A DNA stretch of 64,000 nucleotides from Azonexus hydrophilus DSM 23864 (GTDB taxonomy: Bacteria; Pseudomonadota; Gammaproteobacteria; Burkholderiales; Rhodocyclaceae): the NCBI RefSeq assembly GCF_000429605.1, contig NZ_KE386925.1, positions 124,001 to 188,000 of the forward strand. The letters are read 5' to 3'. This document shows, piece after piece, positions 18,767-28,400 of the stretch (position 1 is its first letter; each line of letters begins with the position of its first letter). The notes under the pieces are model-generated. The model searched no databases, was not told the origin of the DNA, and was given only the letters and a program-made list of their open reading frames with translations. Position numbers and translations under genes: made by a program.

Positions 18767-21321
18767 TCGACCGCCACGGCAATGCCACTGCCGCGTAACT
18801 GCTCGCTCATGCTGGCCACCGACAGCAGCACCAGCATCGGCTGGCCGCTGCCCGGTTGCGTCTTGACCACCGAGGCCAGTACCGAGGCGATGCCAACATA
18901 GATGTTCGAGAGATCGTCGATGTCGCTTTCCGGGACTTCCATGATCTCGCCCAGGCGGTCGACCAGGATGCCGAAAGCCTTGCCGTCGTCACCGCGCACC
19001 ACCACGACCTGCTGCCGGATGCCGGTATTTTCCGCCGGCTCGGGCAGCCCCAGGGCCGCGTGCAAGTTGTAGATCGGCAGGGTCTCGTTGCGGTGGATCA
19101 TCGCGCCATAGACCTGTTTCGGTGCGTTGGCCAAGGTTGTCGCACCGTTCAGTTCGACCGCCTCGATCACCGATGAAACCGGCAGGCCCAGCCAGTGCGC
19201 GCCGAGGTGGAAAGTGGCGATTTCGCGTACTGCCACATCGGCGGCAAAGGCCGTGTGGCGCATGGCGACTTCGCCGGCCGAGGCGCTCAGGCGGGAATTG
19301 GCGTCGTAAGCACCCAGCGGGATGAAGACCAGGGCCGTAACCTCGTTGCGGTAGGCGTCCTCCTGGCCCTTGAATTCGCGATAGCCGCTGGACGGTGCGG
19401 CACCGACGGCCATCACCTGGCCGTCGAGCGCGATCAGACGGGCGCAGCCATTGGTGTCGGGCCTGAGCAGTTCCGGCAGCAGCGCCAGTTGCTGCCCGGG
19501 GCGGTAGCTGGTGTCGCTGGCGGCAATGACTCGGGCCTCGCCATCGATGAACAACGCGAAGCTGCCGGCTACTGGTTCGCCGCTGGCCTCGCGCGGCAGG
19601 GCGTCGTTGAGCATGGCCGAAAACTGCGGCGCACTGTCGAAGACGATGGCGATGCCGCCGACAACCTGCTGATTGCCCGGCGCACGCACTGCCGACAGGT
19701 AAACATAGGTCGGCCGGTTGCCATAGAGCGGGCTGTTGTCGAAGCGGGACACTGCGTAAGCCTGGCTGTCGCGCAGGCCGAGGCATTCGTCGACCCAGGG
19801 CGCATCGAGCATCTGCCCGACCAGTTCGCCATGGTCCGGATTGGAAACGGCCTGAACCCGGCCCTCTGTATCGAACAGCAGGATGTTGTCGTACACCGTG
19901 TACAGGCTGTTGATATAGCCGATGACCCGCTCCAGGCTTTCACGTCGGCCCTTGGCCGCGCTGTCGGCGAGCAGGGCGCGGATGGTCGAGTCGAGCGCCC
20001 ACCAACGGCAGTCGTTGGCCCGCTCGTAGAGATTGCGGTCCATGATGTCGATGGCCAGTGCGGCGAAGAACTGGCTGTCGGCAAGCTGCGAGGAAAGCAC
20101 CGTCGACTGCAGGTTGCCGATCGAGCGAGAGAAGACTTCGCGCATGCTCATGCCGACGCGGCTGATCTCACGCAGCAGGATTTTCGAGAATGCGCTGTTG
20201 ACCGCCGCCGATACCGTGCCCTGGCGTACCGTGCCGTTCCAGACGGCGCGGCTGAGATCGCGCTGGATCGCTTCGGCCTTCAGTGGAATCGCCCGCAATT
20301 CCTCGGAAAATGCGCGGCCACCGGCCATCACCGAAGCGAGCAGCGCCGGTTCGGAGATGTCGAGCGTATCGTCGTCGTGCAGGTCGAAAGCCTGGGCCAC
20401 CGGCATCATCACCAGGCCACGCCAGCCCGGCCCCTGGTAACCCTGGTAGCCCTTGGTGTCGCTGGCGAAGGCGAGGTAGCTGCGCCCGGCAAAGCGCAGA
20501 CGCTGCAGGCTGCCGGAAGCGAGTTGCAATTCCGCACCGATCGGGATCTGCCACGGATCGCTGCTGGAAATCACCTGGCTGGCGCCATCCAGCAGGACCA
20601 TCACGCCGGGATCGTCGGGCAGCGCCAGGCCGTGAAAGATGCGCTGCATTTCATCGGCAAAGCGGAAGCAGAGCGCCAGCACGCCGAGCGTTTCGCCGCG
20701 CTCGGACTTGATCCGGTAGGCGTAGATCAGCGAGCGCCCCTGCTCGGGGAAGAGTTCGGAATGGGCATAGGATTCGACATACGCGTCCGTGGTGTTGACC
20801 GCCTCGCGCACCCAGTTGTCGCGGATGGCGGTGACCCGGTCATCGGGCTGCAGCCGGGCAAGGATGCGGCCGTTGCGGTCGGTCAGCACAAGATCCTCGT
20901 AAACCGAGTATTTGCGTACGTATTCCTGGAAGCGCTGCTGCAAGGCCCACAGGTCACCCGGTTCGGCGGCAAATTGCCGGATGGCGTCGTCGGTGCTGAG
21001 AAAACCGATGTCGGCGGTGCGTTCGAACAGATTGCGGACCAGAATGTCGATGACCACCTGCGAACGCGCCTTCATTTCCTGTTCGCGCTTGGCCAGCGTC
21101 TGTTCGGCGAGATTGTTGAGCAGGTCGCCGGTCAGGCTGGCGAAAGCTTCGCGGGTCTGGCCGATCTCGGCGGTGGTGCCGGAAAGTTGTCCGAGCAGGT
21201 TGAGGTTGTCCCAGACGGCCTGCAACGACTGCAGCATTTCCCGGTATTCCTCGATCAGCGGCATGTGCGGCAACAACTGACGCACGTTGTCCTTGACTTC
21301 GATTCCCTTGTATTTCGCCAC
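18760..21321 (-). CDS. Soluble double-Cache-like sensor with C-terminal CheW domain
   Basis: 853 residues from a GTG start with AGGAG eight bases upstream. Residues about 1-85 are helical. Two sensor-like regions follow, each introduced by a similar helix: ILVRNLFERTADIGFLSTDD near 95 and DIMDRNLYERANDCRWWALD near 425. Each then has strands resembling Cache domains (VYEDLVLTDRNGRILARL; VYDNILLFDTEGRVQAVS). The last 150 residues are a CheW domain (LGLPVSSVIEAVE, VYGAMIHRNETLPIYNLHAALG, GILVDRLGEIMEV). I find no membrane segment, unlike usual Cache proteins. It probably couples a cytoplasmic signal to a CheA complex; no other che gene is nearby. Confidence 0.82.
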   Translation of the reverse strand: MAKYKGIEVKDNVRQLLPHMPLIEEYREMLQSLQAVWDNLNLLGQLSGTTAEIGQTREAFASLTGDLLNNLAEQTLAKREQEMKARSQVVIDILVRNLFERTADIGFLSTDDAIRQFAAEPGDLWALQQRFQEYVRKYSVYEDLVLTDRNGRILARLQPDDRVTAIRDNWVREAVNTTDAYVESYAHSELFPEQGRSLIYAYRIKSERGETLGVLALCFRFADEMQRIFHGLALPDDPGVMVLLDGASQVISSSDPWQIPIGAELQLASGSLQRLRFAGRSYLAFASDTKGYQGYQGPGWRGLVMMPVAQAFDLHDDDTLDISEPALLASVMAGGRAFSEELRAIPLKAEAIQRDLSRAVWNGTVRQGTVSAAVNSAFSKILLREISRVGMSMREVFSRSIGNLQSTVLSSQLADSQFFAALAIDIMDRNLYERANDCRWWALDSTIRALLADSAAKGRRESLERVIGYINSLYTVYDNILLFDTEGRVQAVSNPDHGELVGQMLDAPWVDECLGLRDSQAYAVSRFDNSPLYGNRPTYVYLSAVRAPGNQQVVGGIAIVFDSAPQFSAMLNDALPREASGEPVAGSFALFIDGEARVIAASDTSYRPGQQLALLPELLRPDTNGCARLIALDGQVMAVGAAPSSGYREFKGQEDAYRNEVTALVFIPLGAYDANSRLSASAGEVAMRHTAFAADVAVREIATFHLGAHWLGLPVSSVIEAVELNGATTLANAPKQVYGAMIHRNETLPIYNLHAALGLPEPAENTGIRQQVVVVRGDDGKAFGILVDRLGEIMEVPESDIDDLSNIYVGIASVLASVVKTQPGSGQPMLVLLSVASMSEQLRGSGIAVAVDA

Positions 21322-21513
21322 GCCATACTCCTGCTTGCTGCCAGATGAGTGATAAGAAGCAAGTCACATGCCCATTGCCGCTAGTCGCAAACGGGCGTGT
21401 TTGCCGGATATTGTCTGGAAAATGTGACAGGCACAGGTCTCGTTTCGGTGCCCGGGCACCGTGCTGGTGCAATCCTGCGGACGCCGATGCCCAGTCGTGG
21501 GAAAATGCCGCCG

Positions 21514-21825
21514 ATGAATTCCCTGTCTTCCGATACCTCGGCCGTTACCTGCGAGCGCTGCGACGCCTGTTGCTGCCAGCTTGAGGTCATGCTGATCTGC
21601 GACCGCGACGTGCCGGCGCGCTTTGTCGCCGACAACCGCTGGGGCGGGCAGGTGATGCGCCGGCTCGACGACGGCTGGTGCGCGGCGCTCGACCGTGACA
21701 CCATGCGTTGCACCATCTACGAGCGCCGGCCGGACATCTGCCGTGATTTTGCCATGGGCGACAGCGACTGCGTCGCCGTGCGCACCCTGTATTACACCCC
21801 GCCTGCACGACAGGAGCAGCCATGA
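21514..21825 (+). CDS. YkgJ-type cysteine-cluster protein
   Basis: About 103 residues if started at 21514; ATGs at 21487 and 21505 are alternatives, and no ribosome site decides clearly. Six or more cysteines are arranged as CERCDACCCQ near the start, then WCAALDRDTMRCTIYERRPDICRDF, and a later DCVAV. This is the YkgJ/UPF0153-type zinc or iron chelatase-like pattern, with unknown biochemical role. It overlaps the next small gene by four bases, so they are co-translated. Confidence 0.8.
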   Translation: MNSLSSDTSAVTCERCDACCCQLEVMLICDRDVPARFVADNRWGGQVMRRLDDGWCAALDRDTMRCTIYERRPDICRDFAMGDSDCVAVRTLYYTPPARQEQP

Positions 21826-22019
21826 CTTACGAAGAACACCTCGACGAGGTGACCACGCTGATCACCGAAAAGTACGATGTTGCCGACCAGGCAGCAATCA
21901 AGATGGTGATGCGCGCCCAGGCCGACGATTTCTTCAGCGGCCACGACGACAATCCGGCGATCTGTACGCTGGACCGCGCGCACCTCGACGCCAAAGCCGT
22001 CTACAAGAAGTACAAGTAA
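21822..22019 (+). CDS. Small conserved acidic protein, unknown function
   Basis: 65 residues, with AGGAG before the ATG. The sequence is helical and charged, beginning MTYEEHLDEVTTLITEKYDV and ending with a KAVYKKYK tail; no cysteine cluster apart from one Cys and no membrane segment. It overlaps the upstream cysteine-cluster gene and is followed after two bases by another small gene. I do not recognise a family. Confidence 0.75.
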   Translation: MTYEEHLDEVTTLITEKYDVADQAAIKMVMRAQADDFFSGHDDNPAICTLDRAHLDAKAVYKKYK

Positions 22020-22021
22020 AC

Positions 22022-22294
22022 ATGCGCTCGACCCGTGCCACCGCCGCCGTTGCCCGGCTCAACCAGCGCAGCGCAGGCCGGCATTACCTGATGGTGATGA
22101 CCGGCGGCGGGCTATTCCAGTTGCGCGAGCGCATCGACGGCACCGACCGCGACCTGTCGGATGCCCTTCCGCTCGACGATTTCGTCCGCCTGGTCGATGC
22201 CACCGGCCCCCAGCCGGTACGCCGCATGACCAAGAGCGACGAGGCCTTTGCCAAGCAACTGGCGCGCCGGAAAAATCCGGATAACGATGACTGA
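22022..22294 (+). CDS. Small basic protein, unknown function
   Basis: 90 residues from the ATG at 22022, two bases after the preceding stop; the ribosome site is weak. The N-terminus is Arg-rich (RSTRATAAVARLNQR), the middle contains YLMVMTGGGLFQLRERIDG and LPLDDFVRLVDATG, and the C-terminus is again basic. No family recognised. Its end overlaps the start of the exporter gene by eight bases. Confidence 0.7.
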   Translation: MRSTRATAAVARLNQRSAGRHYLMVMTGGGLFQLRERIDGTDRDLSDALPLDDFVRLVDATGPQPVRRMTKSDEAFAKQLARRKNPDNDD

Positions 22295-23531
22295 CGACCG
22301 CCTCTACCGACTCGGCCGCTTCCTGCGCGATCTCGGCCGGGCCCTGCATCTCAGCGGGGCGCCAGCGCACGAACTGGAGCGCCGCCTGAACGAAACCGGC
22401 CGGCAGCTCGGGGTGCGCGTCGAAGGCTTTGCCGTGCTCACCTTCCTGGCGCTGACGCTGGTCGACGCCGACGGCAAGCGGCGGGTGGAAATGCTGCGCC
22501 TGCCGCCCTACGACTACAACATGGCCCGGCTGATCGAACTCGAAGCGCTATGTCGTGAGATCGACGGCAGCGAACGACTGGACGCCTACGAACAGCGCCT
22601 GGCCGCCGCGATGGCCACGCCGGCGCCCTGGTCCGGCCTGGCTTTCGTCGCCATGGGTTTCCTGCTGTCGGCGTCGGTGGCCCTGCTGCTGCGCGGTGGC
22701 TGGATGGAAATGCTCTGCGGCGGCCTGATCGGCATGGGCTTCGTCGCCGGGGTACTCGGTTGTGCCCGCATTCCCCGACTCGGCCCGGCGGTACCGGTCA
22801 TCCTGTGCACGCTGGCGGCACTGATGGCGCAGGCGCTGGCCTGGTTCTTCCCGCAGCAGAGTCCCTTCGTCTCGGCGGTCGCCGGCGTGGTTTTCCTGCT
22901 GCCCGGCTTCATGCTCACCGTGGCCATGTCCGAACTGGCGACCCAGAACTACCTCGCCGGCAGCGGCCGGCTGATCGGCGCCTTCCTGCAACTTTTCCTG
23001 ATGGGCGCGGGGTTGGCCATCGGCACCAAGATCGGCCAGACGCTCTATCCGGTCGAAACCCTGGGCGTCGTCACCAGCCTGCCGGCCTGGGTGATCTGGC
23101 CGGCGGTGGCGGTTCTTGGCGTGTCCTTGCTGGCGGTGCTGCAGGCGCCGTGGTCGGCGGTGCTGGTCTCGGCCGGCGGCTGCCTGCTGGCCTGGGCCGT
23201 GTATTCCGTGGTCGGGGCTGGCATGGGCAATGTCGTCGGTGCTTTCTGCGCCGCCTTTGCCGTGGCGGCGGCCGGGCATCTCTACCAGTTCGTCAGCAAC
23301 CGGCCCTCGGTGCTGGTGCAGATTCCCGGCCTGATCACGCTGGTCCCCGGCAGCATGGGCTTTCGCGGCTTGCATGCATTGATGGCGCAGGACAGCGCCG
23401 CCGGCATCGCCTTGATCACCGAAATGCTGCTCACCGGCGCCGTCCTGGCCGTCGGCCTGCTGCTCGCCGACAATCTGATGCCGCTGATTTTCCGGCGCAA
23501 GTCGCCCGCACCGGAAACGGCCGGTGCTTAA
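22287..23531 (+). CDS. ThrE-type threonine/serine exporter family protein
   Basis: 414 residues from the ATG at 22287 (an earlier ATG at 22248 lies inside the previous gene). The N-terminal soluble part (about 1-110) has the family LGRALHLSGAPAHELERRL pattern, followed by ten hydrophobic segments in two blocks of five, as in ThrE proteins that fuse DUF1212 and DUF3815. It probably exports small amino acids; the substrate here is inferred. It overlaps the upstream small gene and, convergently, the end of serB by four bases. Confidence 0.88.
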   Translation: MTDDRLYRLGRFLRDLGRALHLSGAPAHELERRLNETGRQLGVRVEGFAVLTFLALTLVDADGKRRVEMLRLPPYDYNMARLIELEALCREIDGSERLDAYEQRLAAAMATPAPWSGLAFVAMGFLLSASVALLLRGGWMEMLCGGLIGMGFVAGVLGCARIPRLGPAVPVILCTLAALMAQALAWFFPQQSPFVSAVAGVVFLLPGFMLTVAMSELATQNYLAGSGRLIGAFLQLFLMGAGLAIGTKIGQTLYPVETLGVVTSLPAWVIWPAVAVLGVSLLAVLQAPWSAVLVSAGGCLLAWAVYSVVGAGMGNVVGAFCAAFAVAAAGHLYQFVSNRPSVLVQIPGLITLVPGSMGFRGLHALMAQDSAAGIALITEMLLTGAVLAVGLLLADNLMPLIFRRKSPAPETAGA

Positions 23532-24370
23532 TCCTCAAACAGGTTGAGGAGGGCGTCCAGGCCGCCGAAATTGATCGCCACATCAGCCTTGGCACGTGTC
23601 GCCGGCTTGGCGTGGAAGGCCACCGACAGGCCGGCCTCGGCCATCATCATCAGGTCATTGGCGCCATCGCCGACGGCGATCACCTGATCCTTGCGCAGGC
23701 CCAGTTCGTCGCGCAGACGGCCCAGGTGGTGCGCCTTGGCGGCGGCATCGATGATGTCGCCGACGACCCGGCCGGTCAGCTTGCCGCCGGAAATTTCGAG
23801 TTCGTTCGAGGTGGCGAAATCGAAACCCAGCTCGATGCGCAGGCGCTCGGTGAAATAGGTGAAACCGCCGGACAGGATGGCCGTACGCAGGCCGGCGTTC
23901 TGCACCGCTTCCAGCAGTTCGCGGGCGCCGTCGGAAAGCAGCAGACGCTCGCCGAACACCCGCGCCAGCACGCGGGCATCCAGCCCGGCCATCAGCGCCA
24001 GACGGCGGCGCAGACTTTCGCGGTAATCGATCTCGCCACGCATCGCCGCCTCGGTGACCTCCGAAACTTCAGCCTTCTTGCCGGCGAAATCGGCGAGTTC
24101 GTCGATGCACTCGATGGTGATCAGCGTCGAATCCATGTCGAAGCAGATCAACCCGAAATCGTACAGCTTGCGCCCGGCCTCGATAAACGCCCAGTCCAGT
24201 CTTTCCGCTTCGATCAGCGGAATCAGCGCATCGAATTCCGGCGTACGTTGGGCATCGCGCAGACGAACCACCTGCGGCGGCAAGGGTTCTGCGGCCGACG
24301 CGCTGGTGGCGGCCAGAATGCGGTCCAGCAGGAAAGTCGGCAGGGCACCGCCCTGGATGATGAGATTCAT
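23528..24370 (-). CDS. serB: Phosphoserine phosphatase
   Basis: 280 residues. HAD-superfamily motifs: FDMDSTLITIECIDELADF with the nucleophile Asp, LSGGFTYF (motif II), and GDGANDLMMMAEAGLSVAFHAKP (motif III/IV). The N-terminal 75 residues are a small regulatory-like part as in long SerB proteins. It makes serine from phosphoserine, the last step of serine synthesis. Its start overlaps the aroG stop by one base, so it is the third gene of mfd-aroG-serB. Confidence 0.95.
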   Translation of the reverse strand: MNLIIQGGALPTFLLDRILAATSASAAEPLPPQVVRLRDAQRTPEFDALIPLIEAERLDWAFIEAGRKLYDFGLICFDMDSTLITIECIDELADFAGKKAEVSEVTEAAMRGEIDYRESLRRRLALMAGLDARVLARVFGERLLLSDGARELLEAVQNAGLRTAILSGGFTYFTERLRIELGFDFATSNELEISGGKLTGRVVGDIIDAAAKAHHLGRLRDELGLRKDQVIAVGDGANDLMMMAEAGLSVAFHAKPATRAKADVAINFGGLDALLNLFED

Positions 24371-25440
24371 CAGTTCAGGCGTTCCGGCAGCACATCGCGC
24401 AACATCACGGCCGCATCGCGCAGCATCTTCTCGGTCGTGTCCCAGCCGACGCAGCCGTCGGTGACCGAGCAGCCGTATTTGAGTTGCGAGAGGTCGGCGG
24501 GGATGGGCTGGTTGCCAGCTTCGAGGTTCGATTCGATCATCACGCCGAGGATGGACTTGTTGCCGGCACGGATCTGGTTGACCACGTCGGCCATGACCAG
24601 CGGTTGCAGTTCCGGCTTTTTCGAGCTGTTGGCGTGCGAGCAGTCGACGACGATGTTGGTCGGCAGCTTGGCTTTGACCATCGCTGCTTCGGCGACGGCG
24701 ACCGAGACGGTGTCGTAGTTCGGGCCTTTGTCGCCGCCACGCAGGACGACATGGCCGTGCGGGTTGCCGGTGGTGCGGACGATGGAAACGCGGCCTTCGT
24801 TGTTCAGGCCGAGGAAGGAGTGCGGGTTGGAGGCCGACAGGATGGCGTTGGTGGCCACGGTCAGGTCGCCGCTGGTCGCGTTCTTGAAGCCGACCGGGGT
24901 GGACAGGCCGGACGACATTTCGCGGTGCGTCTGCGATTCGGTGGTGCGGGCGCCGATGGCGGTCCAGGTGATCAGGTCGCCGTAGTATTGCGGGCCGTAG
25001 GGATCGAGCGCCTCGGTGCCGGCGGGCAGGCCGAGTTCATTGACCTGGCGCAGGAAGTCGCGGGCCTTTTCCATGCCGACGTTGACCTGGAAGGAGTCGT
25101 CCATGAACGGGTCGTTGATGTAGCCCTTCCAGCCGACGGTGGTGCGCGGCTTTTCGAAATAGACGCGCATGATGATCTGCAGCGTGTCACCGATTTCGTC
25201 GGCCAGCGCCTTCAGGCGGCGGGCGTAGTCCATGCCGGCGACCGGGTCGTGGATCGAGCACGGGCCGACGACGACGAACAGGCGGTGGTCCTTGCGGTCG
25301 AGGATGTTGCGCAGCAACTCGCGACCTTCGCTGACGGTGGCTTCAGCCTTGGCGGTCAGCGGCAGTTTCTGGTGGATTTCCGCCGGCGTCGGCATGGCGT
25401 CGAAGGCGGAAACGTTGATGTTTTCGAGAATCTGGGTCAT
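24370..25440 (-). CDS. aroG: 3-deoxy-7-phosphoheptulonate synthase, class I
   Basis: 356 residues, close to E. coli AroG (350). Recognisable blocks are VVGPCSIHDPVAGMDYARRL, MRVYFEKPRTTVGWKGYIND, GARTTESQTHREMSSGLS, HGHVVLRGG and VDCSHANSSKK. It condenses phosphoenolpyruvate and erythrose 4-phosphate, the first step of aromatic amino-acid synthesis. Which amino acid inhibits it cannot be told by eye. Its ATG overlaps the mfd stop by four bases. Confidence 0.94.
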   Translation of the reverse strand: MTQILENINVSAFDAMPTPAEIHQKLPLTAKAEATVSEGRELLRNILDRKDHRLFVVVGPCSIHDPVAGMDYARRLKALADEIGDTLQIIMRVYFEKPRTTVGWKGYINDPFMDDSFQVNVGMEKARDFLRQVNELGLPAGTEALDPYGPQYYGDLITWTAIGARTTESQTHREMSSGLSTPVGFKNATSGDLTVATNAILSASNPHSFLGLNNEGRVSIVRTTGNPHGHVVLRGGDKGPNYDTVSVAVAEAAMVKAKLPTNIVVDCSHANSSKKPELQPLVMADVVNQIRAGNKSILGVMIESNLEAGNQPIPADLSQLKYGCSVTDGCVGWDTTEKMLRDAAVMLRDVLPERLN

Positions 25441-28400
25441 TTGGTCAGCTCGCGTATCATGTCTTTCACCGCCGCAACCTTGTCCTGCAAGGCCGGGCAG
25501 TGGCGCAAAAGGGAGATTTTATCCTGTCCCGCCAGCTTATAGCTGCGGTTCTTCTGGATCAAATTGATGATCTTGATCGGTTCGATCGGCGGATTCTTCG
25601 AGAATTCCGGCGCGAACTGGATTGTCACCTGGTCGTTGCCGGCGTCGAGCTTCTGCACCAGCAGCGGCTTGACCAAGAGGCGCAGCCGGTGCGTGGCGAC
25701 CAGCGCCTGCGCTTGCAGCGGCAATTCGCCGAAGCGGTCGACCAGTTCTTCCTGCAGCGTGTCGATCTCGTCGTCAGCTTCGCAGTTGGCCAGGCGCTTG
25801 TACAGCGTCAGCCGCTCGTGCACGTCGGGGCAGTAGGCGTCGGGCAGCAGCGCCGGGGTGCGCAGGTTGATTTCGCCGCTGACGCCGATCGGCTGCGTCA
25901 GGTCGGCGGTTTCCAGCACCTTGCCCTGTTTCAGGTGGGCGACGGCGCGGTTGAGCATCTCGCTGAACATCGTGAAGCCGACTTCCTGCATTTCGCCCGA
26001 CTGGTTGTCGCCGAGCACCTCGCCGGCACCGCGGATTTCGAGATCGTGCATGGCCAGGAAGAAGCCGGAACCGAGTTCCTCCATGGCCTGGATGGCCTCC
26101 AGGCGCATCTTGGCCTGCTTGGTCATCGCCTTCTCGTCCTGGACGAGCAGGTAGGCGTAGGCCTGGTGGTGCGAACGGCCGACGCGGCCGCGCAGCTGGT
26201 GGAGCTGGGCGAGGCCGAATTTCTCGGAACGGTTGATCAGGATGGTATTGGCGTGCGGATTGTCGATGCCGGTCTCGATGATCGTCGTGCACAAGAGCAG
26301 GTTGGCGCGCTGGCCGGTGAAATCGCGCATGACCCGTTCCAGTTCGCGCTCGTTCATCTGGCCGTGGCCGATGACGATGCGCGCTTCCGGCACCAGCTTT
26401 TCCAGCTTCTCGCGCATGTTCTCGATGGTGTCGACCTCGTTGTGCAGGAAGTACACCTGGCCGCCGCGCTTCAATTCGCGCAGCACCGCTTCGCGGATGA
26501 TGCCGTCGGAAAAGCGGCTGACGAAGGTCTTGATCGCCAGGCGCTTCTGCGGCGCCGTGGCGATTACCGAGAAGTCGCGCAGGCCTTCCATCGACAGCGC
26601 CAGCGTGCGCGGGATCGGCGTCGCCGTCAGCGTCAGCACATCGACCTCGGCGCGCATCGCCTTCAGCGTCTCCTTCTGACGCACGCCGAAACGGTGTTCC
26701 TCGTCGATGATGACCAGGCCCAGGCGATTGAATTTCACGTCCTTGCCGATCAGCTTGTGGGTGCCGATGATGATGTCGATCTTGCCCTCGGCTAGGTCCT
26801 GCAGCGCCTGCGCGGTTTCCTTGGCGGTCTTGAAGCGGGAGATTTCAGCAACCTTGACCGGCCAGTCGGCAAAGCGGTCGACGAAGGTCTGGTAATGCTG
26901 TTCGCAGAGCAAGGTGGTCGGGCAAAGCACGGCCACCTGCTTGCCGCCGGCCACCGCGCAAAAGGCGGCGCGCAGGGCGACCTCGGTTTTGCCGAAGCCG
27001 ACGTCGCCGCAGACCAGCCGGTCCATCGGCTTGCCCGACTTCATGTCGGCGATGACGGCGGCGATGGCCTGCGCTTGGTCGGCGGTTTCCTCGAAACCGA
27101 AGCCGTCGGCGAAAGCCTCGTAGTCGTTTTCCGAAAAATCGAAGGCGTGGCCCTGACGGGCGGCGCGCGCGGCGTACAGCGCAAGCAGTTCGGCGGCGGT
27201 GTCGCGCGCCTGCTCGGCGGCCTTGCGCTTGGCCTTTTCCCATTGGCCGGAACCGAGCGTATGCAGCGGCGCGGCGTCCGGTTCGGCGCCGGAATAACGC
27301 GAGATCACGTGCAGTTGCGCCACCGGCACGAAGAGCTTGGCGTCGTTGGCGTAGTGCAGCTCGAGGAATTCCTGCTCGCCGAGGCCGAGGTCCATCCGTA
27401 CCAGACCGCGATAGCGGCCGATGCCGTGGCTTTCGTGCACCACCGGGTCGCCGACCTTGAGTTCGGTGAGGTCCTTCAGCCAGTTGTCGAAGCTCGCCTT
27501 GCGCGCCGCTTCGCGCCGAGTGCGGCGCGGGCTGCCGGCGAACAGCTCGGTTTCGCTGATGAAGGCGACCTGGTCGAGGGCAAAGCCCTGCTGCAGCGGG
27601 CTGACGGTCAGCGCCAACGTTTCCTTGCCGCCGGCGAAGGCGGCAAAGTCGGCGCAGGCAGCGGGCTTGAGGCCGTGTTCGGCAAACATCGCAGCCAGCG
27701 TCTCGCGCCGGCCGGCGGTCTCGGCAAGCAGCAGCACGCGTCCGGGATAGCTGGCGAGATGGTTCTTCAAGGCGCCCAGCGGATCGTCGCTGCGCCGATC
27801 GACGGCGACGTTGGGCAGTAAAACCGGGGACAGACCACGATTTTCAGATTCGCAAAATTGTGGTCTGTCCCCGGTTTTACCCAGCGCCAGTCGACCGTAA
27901 GATTTGGCCGCCGTGAAAAAGGCTTCGTCGGTCAGGAACAGTTCTTCCGGCGCGAGCAGTGGCCGCGCCTTGTCGCCCTGCAGCAGGTTGTAGCGCGAGC
28001 GGGTGTCGTTCCAGAAGGCAGCGATGGCGGCCGGCGCGTCGCCGTGGGTGACGAAGACCGCGTCCTTGGGCAGGTAGTCGAACAGCGTCGCCGTCGCGTC
28101 GAAGAACAACGGCAGGTAATACTCGATGCCGGCGCTGGCGATGCCGGTCGAAATGTCCTTGTAGATGCCGGACTTGGCCGGGTCGCCCTCGAAACGCTCG
28201 CGGAAGGCCTGGCGGAAGTGGGTGCGGCCTTTATCGTCCAACGGGAACTCGCGCGCCGGCAGCAGGCGCACTTCCGGCACCGGGTAGACGGTACGCTGGG
28301 TGTCGACGTCGAAGGTCTTGATGCTCTCGACCTCGTCGTCGAACAGGTCGAGCCGGTAGGGCAGTTGCGAGCCCATCGGGAAAAGGTCGATCAGCCCGCC

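Noticed and set aside
19195-21348. A 717-codon plus-strand frame opposite the CheW gene
   Set aside because: No domain is recognisable and it covers the well-supported minus-strand gene.
22760-24718. A 652-codon plus-strand frame over the ThrE, serB and aroG region
   Set aside because: It is out of frame with ThrE and antisense to serB and aroG; both real genes are clear.
27750-27900. mfd as a broken gene because of the inserted palindrome
   Set aside because: The element is 63 bases, keeps the frame, contains no stop, and all downstream helicase motifs remain.
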